Positions 44,787-54,760 of a stretch of DNA of 64,000 nt are shown in pieces. The position numbers and the translations under genes were made by a program. Origin of the DNA: Oleiagrimonas sp. C23AA (GTDB taxonomy: Bacteria > Pseudomonadota > Gammaproteobacteria > Xanthomonadales > Rhodanobacteraceae). Under the pieces are notes generated by a model. That model saw only the letters and a list, made by a program, of their open reading frames with translations, was not told where the DNA came from and ran no database searches. Position 1 is the first letter of the stretch, and the number at the start of each line of letters is the position of its first letter. The stretch covers positions 119,375 to 183,374 of the forward strand of contig NZ_JAARLY010000009.1 of the NCBI RefSeq assembly GCF_011759385.1, given 5' to 3'.

Positions 44787-46643
44787 TTAGTCCTGCGGCG
44801 AGCAGAAGCAGTAGGCGTACACGTTCGGCTTGCCGGCCTGGGCATGGCCGAACAGGCCCAGCTCCGGCGCCCGGCGCGCCAGCTCGGCGGTCCAGGACGG
44901 CAGGCGAATGCCCGCACTCAGCATGATGTGCGCCATCGAGCTCTGGCCGATGCCCTGCATGAAACGCTGGAACCCGCTCATGCGTGGCTCGACATAACGC
45001 ACCCCAAAGTGCTGGTCCAGGCCCGCTGTCTTGGCCGCATCGGCCACCGCCGCGCGCAGGCCGCCCAGCTTGTCGACCAAACCGCGCTCAAGCGCTTGGC
45101 GCCCGGTCCACACGCGCCCCTGCGCCACGGTATTGACCTGCGCGTAGCTCATGTGTCGCGCCTTGGCCACACCACCGACGAAGTCGCGGTAACCCTTGTC
45201 GATCATCGACTGCATCATCGTCGCCACCTTCGGATCCAGCGGTCGGGTGACATCAAACGCCCCGGCCAGCGGCCCCACGCCGATGCCATCGGAATGCACG
45301 CCCAGCTTGGCCAGCGTGTCCGGCACGTTGTAGAGCATGCCGAAGATACCGATGGAGCCGGTGATGGTGTTGGGCTCGGCATAGATGCGGTTGGCGTTCA
45401 TCGAGATCCAATAGCCGCCGCTGGCAGCGACGTCGCCCATCGACACGATCACCGGCTTGCCAGCCTGACGCGTCAATGCCACCTCGCGGCGAATCTGCTC
45501 GGCGGCATAGACTTCGCCCCCGGGCGAATCCACGCGCAGCACCAGCGCCTTGACGTGGCTGTCTTCGCGCGCGCGACGAATCAGCGCGGCCGTGGAATCG
45601 CCGCCGATGTGACCAGGCGGCTGGCTGCCACCGGTGATCTCGCCCTCGGCGACCACGATGGCCACATTGCCGGCCGAGGCGTGCCGCGGCCGCGGTGGCG
45701 AGACACTGGCCAGGTAGTGCTCCATGTCGATGCTGCGCACGCCGTGGCCATCGTCGTCGGCCAATGCCCCCTGGCTGCGCAGGCGGGCAATCAGCTGCGC
45801 ACGCGTGGCCAGCCCGTCGACCAGATGATCAGCCAGGTCCAGCTTGGCCAGGTCACCGCCATGAGCCTTGATCTGCTCGGGCATGGCGTCAATCGCGGTA
45901 CGCAGTGTCGCCGGATCGATATGGCGCGCCTTGCCGACATCGGCCATCCACTGATCCCACAGGCCGCCCATCCAGAAGCGGTCGGCCTGCTTGGCCTGAT
46001 CGGACGCCTGGTCGAGCACATAGGGCTCGGCCGCCGACTTGAACTGGCCGACGCGGAACAGGTGGACCGTGACGCCCAGCTTGTCCAGCAGGTCCTTGTA
46101 GTACAGACGATAGCTGGCCAGACCAGTGACCATGACGCCGCCCTGCGGGTCGACCAGCACGGTATCGGCGTGCGCGGCCAGGTAATACTGACTCTGATCG
46201 AGCTGCGGCGCCCAAACGGTCACCTTCTTGCCGGTGGCGCGGAAACGGTCCAGCGCCGCCGCCACTTCGCGCAGTGCGGCGAAGCCGCCGGCGCGAAGCT
46301 CGCCCGGCATCAGCACGATGGACTGGATATGCCCGTCATGCGCGGCGCGTTTGATGGCGCCGACCAGATCGCGCACCTGCACTTGCTGCACCGCCTGTCC
46401 GGCCAGTTTGGCGGTCACGCGCTGCACCGGATCGATGCTGTACTGCTCGACCAGCTCGCCCTGCGGCTTGAGCACCAGCACAGTGTGACTTCTCACCAGC
46501 GGCGCACTGCGATTGGCCGCGGCAATGATGATGGCCAGCAGGCCGAAGAAGATCACATTCAGAATGACGATGCGCACGACATTGATGCCGCGCAGGATCA
46601 CTCCGATGAAAGCCACGAATCCATTGGGCTTGCGAGCAGACAT
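44787..46643 (-). CDS. sppA: Signal peptide peptidase SppA, 67-kDa form
   Basis: The 618-aa inner-membrane serine-lysine protease degrades cleaved signal peptides. One N-terminal transmembrane segment (VIFFGLLAIIIAAAN) precedes two ClpP-like halves. The general-base Lys lies in the first half (VGQFKSAAEPYV) and the nucleophile Ser in the second (SMGDVAASGGYWIS), as in E. coli SppA. RVDSPGGEVYAAEQIRREV is conserved. The C-terminus has an unusual CFC pair. The MATE gene lies upstream on the same strand (54 bp). Confidence 0.94.
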   Translation of the reverse strand: MSARKPNGFVAFIGVILRGINVVRIVILNVIFFGLLAIIIAAANRSAPLVRSHTVLVLKPQGELVEQYSIDPVQRVTAKLAGQAVQQVQVRDLVGAIKRAAHDGHIQSIVLMPGELRAGGFAALREVAAALDRFRATGKKVTVWAPQLDQSQYYLAAHADTVLVDPQGGVMVTGLASYRLYYKDLLDKLGVTVHLFRVGQFKSAAEPYVLDQASDQAKQADRFWMGGLWDQWMADVGKARHIDPATLRTAIDAMPEQIKAHGGDLAKLDLADHLVDGLATRAQLIARLRSQGALADDDGHGVRSIDMEHYLASVSPPRPRHASAGNVAIVVAEGEITGGSQPPGHIGGDSTAALIRRAREDSHVKALVLRVDSPGGEVYAAEQIRREVALTRQAGKPVIVSMGDVAASGGYWISMNANRIYAEPNTITGSIGIFGMLYNVPDTLAKLGVHSDGIGVGPLAGAFDVTRPLDPKVATMMQSMIDKGYRDFVGGVAKARHMSYAQVNTVAQGRVWTGRQALERGLVDKLGGLRAAVADAAKTAGLDQHFGVRYVEPRMSGFQRFMQGIGQSSMAHIMLSAGIRLPSWTAELARRAPELGLFGHAQAGKPNVYAYCFCSPQD

Positions 46644-46697
46644 GAAAGCACTTTCCCCAGTGATGTCGGTGCAGACTAGCCGCTTGGCCGGGTCCGG

Positions 46698-48080
46698 TCA
46701 CGTGTCCGTTGGCACAGTGGTCGAAAGGCGACCAGGCGCCATCGCGGCGCGATAGAAGCGCGCGAACAGCAGCACCGCCGCCATGCTCAGGCCGGCAATC
46801 AGTCCGATCCACATGCCGCGCGCGCCCAGATGGGCATGGAAGCTCAGCCACCAGCCCACCGGCATGCCCACCAGCCAGTAGGCGAACGCGGTGATCAGCA
46901 TCGGCACGCGGGTGTCCTTGAGCCCGCGCAGGGCGCCATTGGACACCGCCTGGATACCGTCGGAGAACTGGAAGATACCGGCCAGCACTAGCAACTGCGT
47001 CGCCACCGCGACGACCGCTGCGTCGCGCGTGTAGAGACCGGCGATAACGCCGGGCAGCCCCAGCAGCAGCGAACACGACACCAGCTGCGTGATCAGCGTC
47101 AGGCCGATGCCGCCGAAGCCGGCGTAACGCACGGCGACCCGGTCGCGACGCCCCGCCGCGTTGCCCACGCGGATGGTGATGGCCATGGCCAGTCCCAGCG
47201 GTACCATGAAGGCCACCGAGACCACGTTCAGTGCGACCTGGTGACCGGCGACCACCGTATCGCCAAGCCGGCTGATGACCAGCCCCGTGGCCGAGAACAA
47301 CCCGGCCTCCATGACCAGCGACGCCGCCATTGGCATGCCCAGGTGCAGTACCTCGCCGATGGGGCGCAGACGCGGGCGTTGCCAGGCGCCTTCCAGGCCC
47401 AGGCCGCGATAATTGGGATGCCGGCGGATATAAAGAGCGAACCCCAGCATTTCGATCCACAGTACCGTGGCCGTGGCGATGCCGCTGCCGCGCGCACCCA
47501 TGGCCGGCAGGCCCAGCTTGCCGTACATCAGTACATAACCCAGCGGGGCCAGCAGCATAAGTCCACCCAGGCTGAAGTACAGCGACGGCCGGGTCAGTGA
47601 GAGCCCTTCCGACAGCCCGCGCAGCGCAAAGTACATGGTCAACGCCGGTGCCCCCCAACTGATCGCATGCAGGAAGTCCTGCACCGAGCCGCGCAGGTCC
47701 GGTGTCACGCCGATAGCGGTGAGCAGCGGCGCGGTATGGCGCACCGCCCACCACAGCACGGCACCCAGCACCCAGGCGATCCACAGCACCTGCTGCAGGA
47801 GCGCGCCGACCTCGTGGCGGCGCTGAGCGCCATCGAGGTGCGACACCGACGCAGGCACCGCCATCATCACCCCGATGCTGATGACGATGGCCATCGACCA
47901 CACATTGCCGCCCACGGCTACCGCGCCCAGGGTGTGCGCACCGAGATGACCGGCCAGCATCGCGTCCACCACGTTGCTGCCGATCGCCGCCAACTGCGCA
48001 CCGATCAGCGGCAGCGCCAGACGCACCGTGGCGGACAGTTCGTGAGCCAGTCGGGCCCGATCAATGCGTGCAGTGGACAT
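46698..48080 (-). CDS. MATE family efflux transporter (NorM type)
   Basis: The 460-aa protein has twelve hydrophobic segments in two repeats. Family features include LALPLIGAQLAAIGSNVVDAMLAGHLG in the first helix, GLSEGLSLTRPSLYFS, and GVIAGLYTRDAAVVAVATQLL in the second half. It exports cationic drugs or dyes in exchange for Na+ or H+; the substrate is not predictable. It is likely co-transcribed with sppA, 54 bp downstream. Confidence 0.93.
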   Translation of the reverse strand: MSTARIDRARLAHELSATVRLALPLIGAQLAAIGSNVVDAMLAGHLGAHTLGAVAVGGNVWSMAIVISIGVMMAVPASVSHLDGAQRRHEVGALLQQVLWIAWVLGAVLWWAVRHTAPLLTAIGVTPDLRGSVQDFLHAISWGAPALTMYFALRGLSEGLSLTRPSLYFSLGGLMLLAPLGYVLMYGKLGLPAMGARGSGIATATVLWIEMLGFALYIRRHPNYRGLGLEGAWQRPRLRPIGEVLHLGMPMAASLVMEAGLFSATGLVISRLGDTVVAGHQVALNVVSVAFMVPLGLAMAITIRVGNAAGRRDRVAVRYAGFGGIGLTLITQLVSCSLLLGLPGVIAGLYTRDAAVVAVATQLLVLAGIFQFSDGIQAVSNGALRGLKDTRVPMLITAFAYWLVGMPVGWWLSFHAHLGARGMWIGLIAGLSMAAVLLFARFYRAAMAPGRLSTTVPTDT

Positions 48081-48273
48081 GACGACAAAACAGTGCGCAG
48101 GGCGAAAAAATGACGGCCGCGGGGCCGCAGCGAATCGGCAAGTGTACGTGCCCGCAGCGATGCCGACGATGCCGCATGCTCCGCTTCATGCGCACCAGCC
48201 AACGGTCAGGGCTGTGGGCGGCAATCGCTTGTGCCAAGATCGGCGACCCAGGGGACAGGGGAGATACCGGGGA

Positions 48274-49434
48274 ATGAACGATCTGACGCCATTCGAGGGC
48301 CTGCACTGCGCCAATTGCGGCTATCGCCTGCAGGGTGAGTTCTGCCATCACTGCGGCCAGTCCACACACAGCGTGCTCAAGCCGATACACGGCATCGCCG
48401 AAGAAGCGGTGGAGACCCTGCTGCATATTGACAGCCGCATCCTGCACACGCTGCCGCGGCTCTATCTGCGGCCCGGCTTTCTGACCATGGAATACTTCGC
48501 CGGCCGGCGTGTTCGCTACATCGCTCCGTTCCGGTTGATGTTCGTACTGTGTCTGTTGGCGTTCTTCGCTCTGCACTGGTCGGTCGATCACCTTGCCGAG
48601 CATGGCGATCTGGTCAACGCCCACGTGCAGCTCGGCACCGAAGCCTTCCAGCAGGCGCACACACCGACTCAGGTCCGGACCATCCTCGCCCGGCAACTGC
48701 AGGCGTTGGATAGCGCCGATGCGCTTGCCGTCATGTCGCCTACGGCGCGCGCGCAACTGCAGCGCAGTCGCCACAGGCTGTTCAAGCAGGCCAACCAACG
48801 CCTGGCCAAACTGGGGGCGCCGCCGCTCAAGCCAACCACGGGCGAATCACGGCCGGCTGCCGCCCCGGGCAGCCATGCCTCGGCGACCGGCACCTGGATG
48901 CACATCGACTGGCTGCCGGATATCGTCAATGCGCGCCTTGAACGGATCGGTCGGCACATTCAAGGCAACTGGCAAACCCTGCAACACGGCGATGCACAAG
49001 GCCGTCACGAAGCGCAGCAGCGCATGATCGATGGCGTTTTCGGCACGCTACCGCAGGCACTATTCGTCATGGTGCCGCTGTTCGCCGTGCTGCTGAAGCT
49101 GTTCTACCTGTTCCAGCGCCGGCTTTACATGGAACACCTGATCGTGGCGCTGCACAGCCACGCCTTCCTGTTCCTCAGCTTGCTGCTGGGCATGATCCTG
49201 GAGTGGCTCGCCGGCATGCTGGTACCGCACGCGCACTGGCTGGCGCCTGCATTTGGCCTGCTGGGCTGGGTCCTGTTCCTGTGGATACCGGTCTACCTGC
49301 TATGCATGCAAAAGCGCATCTACCGGCAAAGCTGGCCTTGGAGCACGCTCAAATTTCTCTGCATTGGCTGGCTCTACCTGTGGATGCTGATGGGCGTGCT
49401 GGTCATCGCGGTGATCCTGGGGCTGGCCCACTGA
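48274..49434 (+). CDS. DUF3667 membrane protein with zinc ribbon
   Basis: The 386-aa protein starts with a CxxC...CxxC zinc ribbon (CANCGYRLQGEFCHHCGQ). A cytoplasmic stretch follows (FEYFAGRR-like: LTMEYFAGRRVRYIAPFRLM), which I recognise as DUF3667. About four to five transmembrane helices follow, three of them near the C-terminus. Function is unknown. The central part (about 150-240) is hydrophilic and probably periplasmic. Start at 48274 follows GGGGAG. Confidence 0.78.
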   Translation: MNDLTPFEGLHCANCGYRLQGEFCHHCGQSTHSVLKPIHGIAEEAVETLLHIDSRILHTLPRLYLRPGFLTMEYFAGRRVRYIAPFRLMFVLCLLAFFALHWSVDHLAEHGDLVNAHVQLGTEAFQQAHTPTQVRTILARQLQALDSADALAVMSPTARAQLQRSRHRLFKQANQRLAKLGAPPLKPTTGESRPAAAPGSHASATGTWMHIDWLPDIVNARLERIGRHIQGNWQTLQHGDAQGRHEAQQRMIDGVFGTLPQALFVMVPLFAVLLKLFYLFQRRLYMEHLIVALHSHAFLFLSLLLGMILEWLAGMLVPHAHWLAPAFGLLGWVLFLWIPVYLLCMQKRIYRQSWPWSTLKFLCIGWLYLWMLMGVLVIAVILGLAH

Positions 49435-49837
49435 AGGGTTGATGGCGGCTCGTCACGGGCCGAAAATTGCCCTGCGAAACCCCGCTCTTTACGACCTTGC
49501 AACGATGCGCCGTCGAGGTTGTGCACAAGCGCCGCGGGCGTGACGCAAGTCTGACCTGCAAATGAACTCTCCGTGACAACAACGATAAGAGGCTTTTCAA
49601 CTTATTGAAAATAAAACATATTTCATATTGATTAAAGTTTGCCCACGGTGTGCCGGAGCCCGCCGTCATGGGCTTGAAAGGCCCCTCTCAACGCCTCTTC
49701 CACAGACTTATCCACAGCTTCTGTGGATAACCTGAAAAGCCTCGGTGGCGGATGCACTTAGCGCCTATCCTTCATTCTCAGGCGAAGTATTCGCGCCAAG
49801 TGCCCAAGGCTTCCGTCGGGCCGATACACTGATGGCC
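49435..49837. other. Gene-free 400-bp region upstream of priA
   Basis: The gap holds an AT-rich tract (49591-49640; 40 of 50 bases A/T) with a perfect 7-bp inverted repeat TTTTCAA / TTGAAAA (49594-49611). The DnaA-box triplet is at 49696-49730. The tract may be a DNA-unwinding-like element or just a promoter; a -35-like TTGAAA (49605) lacks a good -10. No open frame with coding character is seen. Confidence 0.7.
49696..49730 (+). promoter_or_regulatory. Three DnaA-like boxes upstream of priA
   Basis: TCTTCCACA at 49696, TTATCCACA at 49708, and inverted TGTGGATAA at 49722. The last two form a perfect 9-bp inverted repeat with a 5-bp spacer. The 14-bp offset between boxes 2 and 3 equals that in all six array elements; box 1 is 12 bp, not 24, ahead. 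It ends 107 bp before the priA start. Confidence 0.8.
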
Positions 49838-52006
49838 ATGAGTCGCTACCTGCGCGTTGCGCTGCCCGTCCCGTTACCCAAGTTGTTCGACTACCGCGTG
49901 CCGGTCGATGGCAGCGCGCGTGCCGGCATGCGCGTGAAGGTGCCCTTCGGGCGCAGCAGCCGGGTGGGCGTGGTGGTCGCGCTGAGCGACCAGAGCGAGT
50001 TTGCCGACGCGCAGATCAAGCCGGTACAGGCGGTGCTCGATCCCGAGCCGCTGTTCAACGACGAACTGCGTGCCAGCCTTCAATGGGCCGCCGACTACTG
50101 GGCCGGCGCGCTGGGCGAGGTCTATCAGAACGCACTGCCGACCCAGTTGCGCGAGGCGCGCAGTTGGCCGGATACCGACGAGGAAGCCTGGCAGCTCACC
50201 GAGGACGGGCGTCAGGCGCTGGCCGAGGGCAAGCGCCGCGGTTCCAGCCGCCTGTTGCTGCAAGCGCTGGCTGACGGCGCGCTGCCGGCGGCCCAGCTGG
50301 GTCTGTTGTTGGGCCAGTGGCGCGAGGCGGCGCGACGCCTGGCCGGCGCCGGTCTGGTCGAAGCCATCGCCTGGCAGGCACCGGCCCTGACCTGCGTGCC
50401 CGGCCCCACACTCAACGATGCCCAGCGCGAGGCGGTCCAGACCATCGACGCCAAGCTCGATCAATTCGGCGTCTGGCTGCTGGATGGCGTCACCGGCAGT
50501 GGCAAGACCGAGGTCTACCTGGCGCTGATCCGGCGCACGCTGGACGCCGGCCGTCAGGCATTGATGCTGGTACCGGAGATCGGCCTGGCGCCACAGGCGG
50601 TCAAGCGCCTTCGCGAACGACTGGGCGTACCGGTCGAAGTGTTGCACTCGAACCTGGCCGATGGCGAGCGCGCCCGCGCCTGGCTGCGCGCACGCAGCGG
50701 CGAGGCGCGCGTCATTCTGGGCACGCGCTCGGCGGTGTTCACGCCGCTGCCCGAGGCCGGGCTGATCGTGATCGACGAGGAACACGACGCCTCTTACAAG
50801 CAGCAGGACGGCTTTCGTTACCACGGCCGCGACCTGTCGGTGGTGCGTGCGCAATCGCTGGGCATTCCGGTGCTGCTGGGCTCGGCCACGCCATCACTGG
50901 AAACGCTGGCCAACGTCGAGGCCGGGCGCTACCAGCGCCTGCATCTGAGTACTCGCGCCCGCGCGCATGCGGCGCCCACGGTGCAGATTGTCGATGTGCG
51001 TGCGCAGCGGCTCGACCACGGCCTGTCGCCCACCCTGCTGGGCGCGCTGCGCGAATGCGTCGATCGCGGCGAGCAGGCGCTGGTGTTTCGCAACCGGCGT
51101 GGCTATGCACCGGTGTTGCTGTGTCACGCCTGCGGCTGGCACGCCGACTGTACACGCTGCGAAAAACCGATGACCTTGCACGCGCGGCGCAACCGCCTGA
51201 TCTGCCATCACTGTGGCAGCGAGCGCCCGGTGCCCACCACCTGTCCGGCCTGCGGCTACACCGACCTGAAGCCGCAGGGCCATGGCACCGAGCGCCTGGA
51301 AGAAGCCATCGCCGCGCGCTTCACCGATGTGCCGGTGCTGCGCATCGACCGCGAAACCACGCGCCGGCGCGATGCCTTCAGCGAGCTGCTGGCGCAGCTG
51401 GACGCAGACAAACCGGCCATCCTGATCGGCACGCAGATCCTGGCCAAGGGTCACGACCTTCCCAACCTGACCCTGGTCGCCGTGGTCGGCGTCGACGAAG
51501 GCCTGCACAGCGTGGATTTTCGTGCCGCCGAGCGCCTGGCACAGCTGGTGGTGCAGGTGGCCGGACGCGCCGGACGCGCCAGCAAACCCGGCCGCGTATT
51601 GCTGCAGACCCATCATCCAGACCACCCGTTGCTGCGCACGCTGCTGCGCTCGGGCTACGCGGCGGTGGCGCGCGAGTTATTGGACGAACGCCGTACGCTG
51701 ACGCTGCCGCCATTCAGCCATCAGGCGCTGCTACGCGTCGATGCCACCCAACGCGCGCCGGTCGATGCGTTTCTGGCGCAGGCGCACGCGGCCATGCCGG
51801 CTAGCGAGACGCTTCGCGTACTGGGCCCGATGCCGGCGCCGATGCCACTGCGCGCCGGGCGCCACCGCGGCCAGCTGCTGCTGGAAGCCGACAGCCGGCG
51901 CCAGCTGCACGGCGCGCTCAAACCGTGGCTGGCGCAGCTTCCCGCCCTACCCGACGCGCGTCGCGTGCGCTGGTCGCTGGATGTCGACCCCATCGACCTT
52001 TATTGA
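49838..52006 (+). CDS. priA: Primosomal replication-restart helicase PriA
   Basis: The 722-aa 3'-5' helicase reloads the replisome at stalled forks. It has an N-terminal DNA-binding domain (about 1-200), Walker A GVTGSGKTEVYL, the DEEH motif (IDEEHDASYKQ), and a zinc-binding region of eight Cys (CHACGWHADCTRCEKP; CHHCGSERP; CPACGYTDLK). Helicase motif VQVAGRAGRASKPG and a C-terminal domain follow. ATG 49838 begins MSRYLRVALPVPLPKLFDY, the family start. DnaA-like boxes lie 107 bp upstream. Confidence 0.96.
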   Translation: MSRYLRVALPVPLPKLFDYRVPVDGSARAGMRVKVPFGRSSRVGVVVALSDQSEFADAQIKPVQAVLDPEPLFNDELRASLQWAADYWAGALGEVYQNALPTQLREARSWPDTDEEAWQLTEDGRQALAEGKRRGSSRLLLQALADGALPAAQLGLLLGQWREAARRLAGAGLVEAIAWQAPALTCVPGPTLNDAQREAVQTIDAKLDQFGVWLLDGVTGSGKTEVYLALIRRTLDAGRQALMLVPEIGLAPQAVKRLRERLGVPVEVLHSNLADGERARAWLRARSGEARVILGTRSAVFTPLPEAGLIVIDEEHDASYKQQDGFRYHGRDLSVVRAQSLGIPVLLGSATPSLETLANVEAGRYQRLHLSTRARAHAAPTVQIVDVRAQRLDHGLSPTLLGALRECVDRGEQALVFRNRRGYAPVLLCHACGWHADCTRCEKPMTLHARRNRLICHHCGSERPVPTTCPACGYTDLKPQGHGTERLEEAIAARFTDVPVLRIDRETTRRRDAFSELLAQLDADKPAILIGTQILAKGHDLPNLTLVAVVGVDEGLHSVDFRAAERLAQLVVQVAGRAGRASKPGRVLLQTHHPDHPLLRTLLRSGYAAVARELLDERRTLTLPPFSHQALLRVDATQRAPVDAFLAQAHAAMPASETLRVLGPMPAPMPLRAGRHRGQLLLEADSRRQLHGALKPWLAQLPALPDARRVRWSLDVDPIDLY

Positions 52007-52134
52007 CCGACACACGCAAGCGACGGAAAGCACGGCAAAAAGCACCGTCGCCATGAATCGAGCGCAACAGATCATTTGGCGGTTTGCCCCGGCTTGGCGA
52101 CAATGGACCTCTTCACTGCAGAGGATTCCCCCGT

Positions 52135-53088
52135 ATGGCATCGCAACTGGACCAACTGCGTGACATGACCACGGTGGTTGCCGATACCGGCGACATCGAG
52201 GCCATCCGCCGCTACAAGCCCATCGACGCGACCACCAACCCGTCGCTGCTGCTCAAGGCTGCCGGCATCGAAAGCTACGCGCCGCTGATCGACAAGGCGG
52301 TGGACTGGGCCAAGGGCCGCTCCAACAGCCGCGATCAGCAGATCGAGGACGCCAGCGACCGTCTGGCCGTGGACGTGGGCCGCAAGATTCTAGAGATCGT
52401 GCCCGGTCGCGTGTCCACCGAGGTCGATGCGCGCCTGTCGTTCGACACCAAGGGCACCATCGCCAAGGCCGAGCACCTGATCGCGCTGTATGAGGAAGCG
52501 GGCATCTCGCGCGACCGCATCCTGATCAAGGTGGCCTCCACCTGGGAAGGCATCCGCGCCGCCGAGCACCTGACCCAGAACGGCATCGACTGCAACCTGA
52601 CGCTGCTGTTCTCGTTCGAGCAGGCGGTGGCCTGCGCCGAGGCCGGTGTGTTCCTGATCTCGCCGTTCGTCGGCCGCATCATGGACTGGTATGTCGCCAA
52701 CACCGAGGCTACACGCTTTGACCCGCACACCGACCCGGGTGTGAAGTCGGTGCGTCGCATCTACGACTGGTACAAGTCGCATGGCTTCCAGACCATCGTC
52801 ATGGGCGCCAGCTTCCGCAACATCGGACAGATCCAGGCGCTCGCCGGCTGCGATCGCCTGACCATCAGCCCCGATCTGCTGCAGGAACTCGACGACAAGG
52901 ACGGCGATCTGCCGCGCCAGCTCGAGGACGGTGGCAAGACCGAACAGCTGCCGGAGAAGATCGACGAGAAGACCTTCCGCTGGGGCATGAACGAAGACGC
53001 CATGGCCACCGAAAAACTGGCCGAAGGCATCCGCAAGTTCGCCGCCGACCAGGTCAAACTGGAAAAAATGCTCGAAGCCAAGCTGTAA
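52135..53088 (+). CDS. tal: Transaldolase
   Basis: The 317-aa pentose-phosphate enzyme transfers a dihydroxyacetone unit between sugar phosphates. The Schiff-base Lys lies in [17 protein letters not shown], and the early [14 protein letters not shown] and [17 protein letters not shown] blocks are the class I pattern. Length agrees with E. coli TalB. ATG 52135 follows GAGG. A strong terminator lies 19 bp past the stop. Confidence 0.95.
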   Translation: MASQLDQLRDMTTVVADTGDIEAIRRYKPIDATTNPSLLLKAAGIESYAPLIDKAVDWAKGRSNSRDQQIEDASDRLAVDVGRKILEIVPGRVSTEVDARLSFDTKGTIAKAEHLIALYEEAGISRDRILIKVASTWEGIRAAEHLTQNGIDCNLTLLFSFEQAVACAEAGVFLISPFVGRIMDWYVANTEATRFDPHTDPGVKSVRRIYDWYKSHGFQTIVMGASFRNIGQIQALAGCDRLTISPDLLQELDDKDGDLPRQLEDGGKTEQLPEKIDEKTFRWGMNEDAMATEKLAEGIRKFAADQVKLEKMLEAKL

Positions 53089-53107
53089 GCCGCCTCGGCA
53101 TGGAATG

Positions 53108-53136
53108 AAAAAGCCCGCCCCATCGGCGGGCTTTTT
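53108..53136 (+). terminator. Intrinsic terminator of tal
   Basis: A5, stem AAGCCCGCC / GGCGGGCTT with a 5-nt loop, T5. Confidence 0.92.
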
Positions 53137-53226
53137 CATGCGCTAACTCTGCCGACCGGCCCATTTGCGCGCGACCGGCCTGGGCTATGCTGGCTCGCTC
53201 CCGTCACTGACCTGCAGGATGTGCCC

Positions 53227-54345
53227 ATGATCGCCCGCCTTCGACTGTCGCCACGCCTGCTCGGCCTGATCGCGCTTTGCCTGGTACCGGCACTGGCCAT
53301 CGCCGCGCCGCCGCGCCTGGTCGGTTATGTCGGCAGCAAGGACGATCCGGCGCACATCGAGGCCGGCAAACTGAGCGCGCTGATCTACGCTTTCGCGCAT
53401 ATCAAGGAGGGCCGCGTGATGCTCGATGCCCACGACGCGGCAGCCTTCGAGAAACTGCGCGCACTGAAGCGCCAGAACCCCAAGCTCAAGCTGCTGATCT
53501 CGGTGGGAGGCTGGACCGCCGGTGGCTTCTCCGATGCCGCGCTCGATGCCGCCTCGCGCCAGCGTTTTGCCGACAGCGCCATGGCCCTGCTGCAAAAGAT
53601 GCACGCCGACGGGCTGGATGTGGACTGGGAATACCCCGGCCACCACGAGAGCGGCATCACCTCGCGCCCCAGCGACAAGGCTCACTTCACCGCGCTATTG
53701 AAAGCGGTACGCCACGCCATGGCGCAGGGCTCTGCAAAACCGGGCGCGCCGGCACATTACCTGCTGACCGCGGCGCTGGCCGATGGTCCCTTCGTCGATC
53801 ATGTGAACCTGAAGGCCGTGGCGGCCCAGTTGGACTGGATCAACGCCATGACCTACGACTTCAACAACTCGATGACCAAGACCACCGGCAACCACGCTGG
53901 CCTGTTCGCCTCGGCGGTCTCGCACAAGGCCAGCGACCGGACCACGGCACGCGCGGTGCGCCAATACGAAGCGGCCGGCGTACCGGCAAACAAGATCGTG
54001 ATCGGTGCCGCGTTCTACTCGCGCGCCTTCACCGACGTGCTGGGCCGCGACCACGGCCTGTATCAGCCTTACGGCAAGTACGTGGCCAGCTATCCGTGGC
54101 CACAGCTGGTGGCCAAGTACATCGACAAAAACGGCTTCAAGCGCTACTGGGACGCCAAGGCCAAGGCGCCGTACCTGTGGAATGCGAAGACGCGCACCTT
54201 CATCACCTACGACGACCCGCAGTCGCTGCGCGCCAAGGCCGTCTTCGTCAAACGTCAGCACCTGGGCGGCATCATGTACTGGGAGCAGAGCCTGGACCCG
54301 CACAACACGCTGTTCGATGCGCTGGCCAAGGGGCTGGGGCGTTGA
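53227..54345 (+). CDS. Secreted GH18 (chitinase-type) glycosidase
   Basis: The 372-aa precursor has a signal peptide (LIALCLVPALAIAAPP). A TIM-barrel carries the GH18 catalytic motif DGLDVDWEYP, with the acid Glu last of D-x-x-D-x-D-x-E, the SVGGW strand (KLLISVGGWTAGGF) and INAMTYDF. It hydrolyses beta-1,4-GlcNAc chains by substrate-assisted catalysis. There is no carbohydrate-binding module. GTG 53221 is an alternative start. The gene is followed by a 500-bp repeat-rich gap. Confidence 0.9.
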   Translation: MIARLRLSPRLLGLIALCLVPALAIAAPPRLVGYVGSKDDPAHIEAGKLSALIYAFAHIKEGRVMLDAHDAAAFEKLRALKRQNPKLKLLISVGGWTAGGFSDAALDAASRQRFADSAMALLQKMHADGLDVDWEYPGHHESGITSRPSDKAHFTALLKAVRHAMAQGSAKPGAPAHYLLTAALADGPFVDHVNLKAVAAQLDWINAMTYDFNNSMTKTTGNHAGLFASAVSHKASDRTTARAVRQYEAAGVPANKIVIGAAFYSRAFTDVLGRDHGLYQPYGKYVASYPWPQLVAKYIDKNGFKRYWDAKAKAPYLWNAKTRTFITYDDPQSLRAKAVFVKRQHLGGIMYWEQSLDPHNTLFDALAKGLGR

Positions 54346-54562
54346 GGGCGATGCGCAAGCGCGCGGCGCGTTAGCTTCGAGGCGTCATTCAAAAGCCTGC
54401 CGGAAAGGCAGACGCCGAGTGCTCGCGCGGCCGGATGGCTGCATCGCGAAACGAGTTGCGCTGAGGTTGACTCAAGGGCGACAGAGCACTAGCGCGCCAA
54501 AGGGTGCTCGCAGCTAACCTTTTCCGATGTCGGGCGAAGCCAATCCTCGAGGCACAAAGGCA

Positions 54563-54593
54563 CTGGATCCCGGCGTTCGCCGGAATGACGGCC
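54563..54593. repeat. REP-type short palindrome
   Basis: CTGGATCC followed by the perfect palindrome CCGGCG-TT-CGCCGG (54570-54583) and AATGACG. The pattern CTGGATCCCGGC...GCCGGAATGACG is a common dispersed element in proteobacteria. Only this copy was noticed in the window. Confidence 0.65.
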
Positions 54594-54620
54594 TGGAGAG
54601 AAGGTGGCGGCAAATGCCGC

Positions 54621-54680
54621 ACTTCTCACTTCTCACTTCTCACTTCTCACTTCTCACTTCTCACTTCTCACTTCTCACTT
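54621..54680 (+). repeat. 7-bp microsatellite (ACTTCTC)8.6
   Basis: Sixty bases are perfect tandem copies of ACTTCTC (eight full, one partial). Confidence 0.95.
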
Positions 54681-54726
54681 CGAGCGGCGAGCGGCGAGCG
54701 GCGAGCGGCGAGCGGCGAGCGGCGAG
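54681..54726 (+). repeat. 7-bp microsatellite (CGAGCGG)6.6
   Basis: Six full copies and a partial copy directly abut the preceding 7-bp repeat. The period is the same but the sequence is unrelated. Confidence 0.95.
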
Positions 54727-54760
54727 GCTAAACGCCATGTCACGCAGCGGCGCAAGACAT

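Noticed and set aside
54621..54726. The tandem repeats as a CRISPR array
   Set aside because: The period is 7 bp with no spacers and no cas gene nearby.
54504..54731. A small plus-strand gene over the repeat region
   Set aside because: The peptide (WIPAFAGMT, SHFSLLTSHFSL) is the known translation of dispersed and simple repeats.
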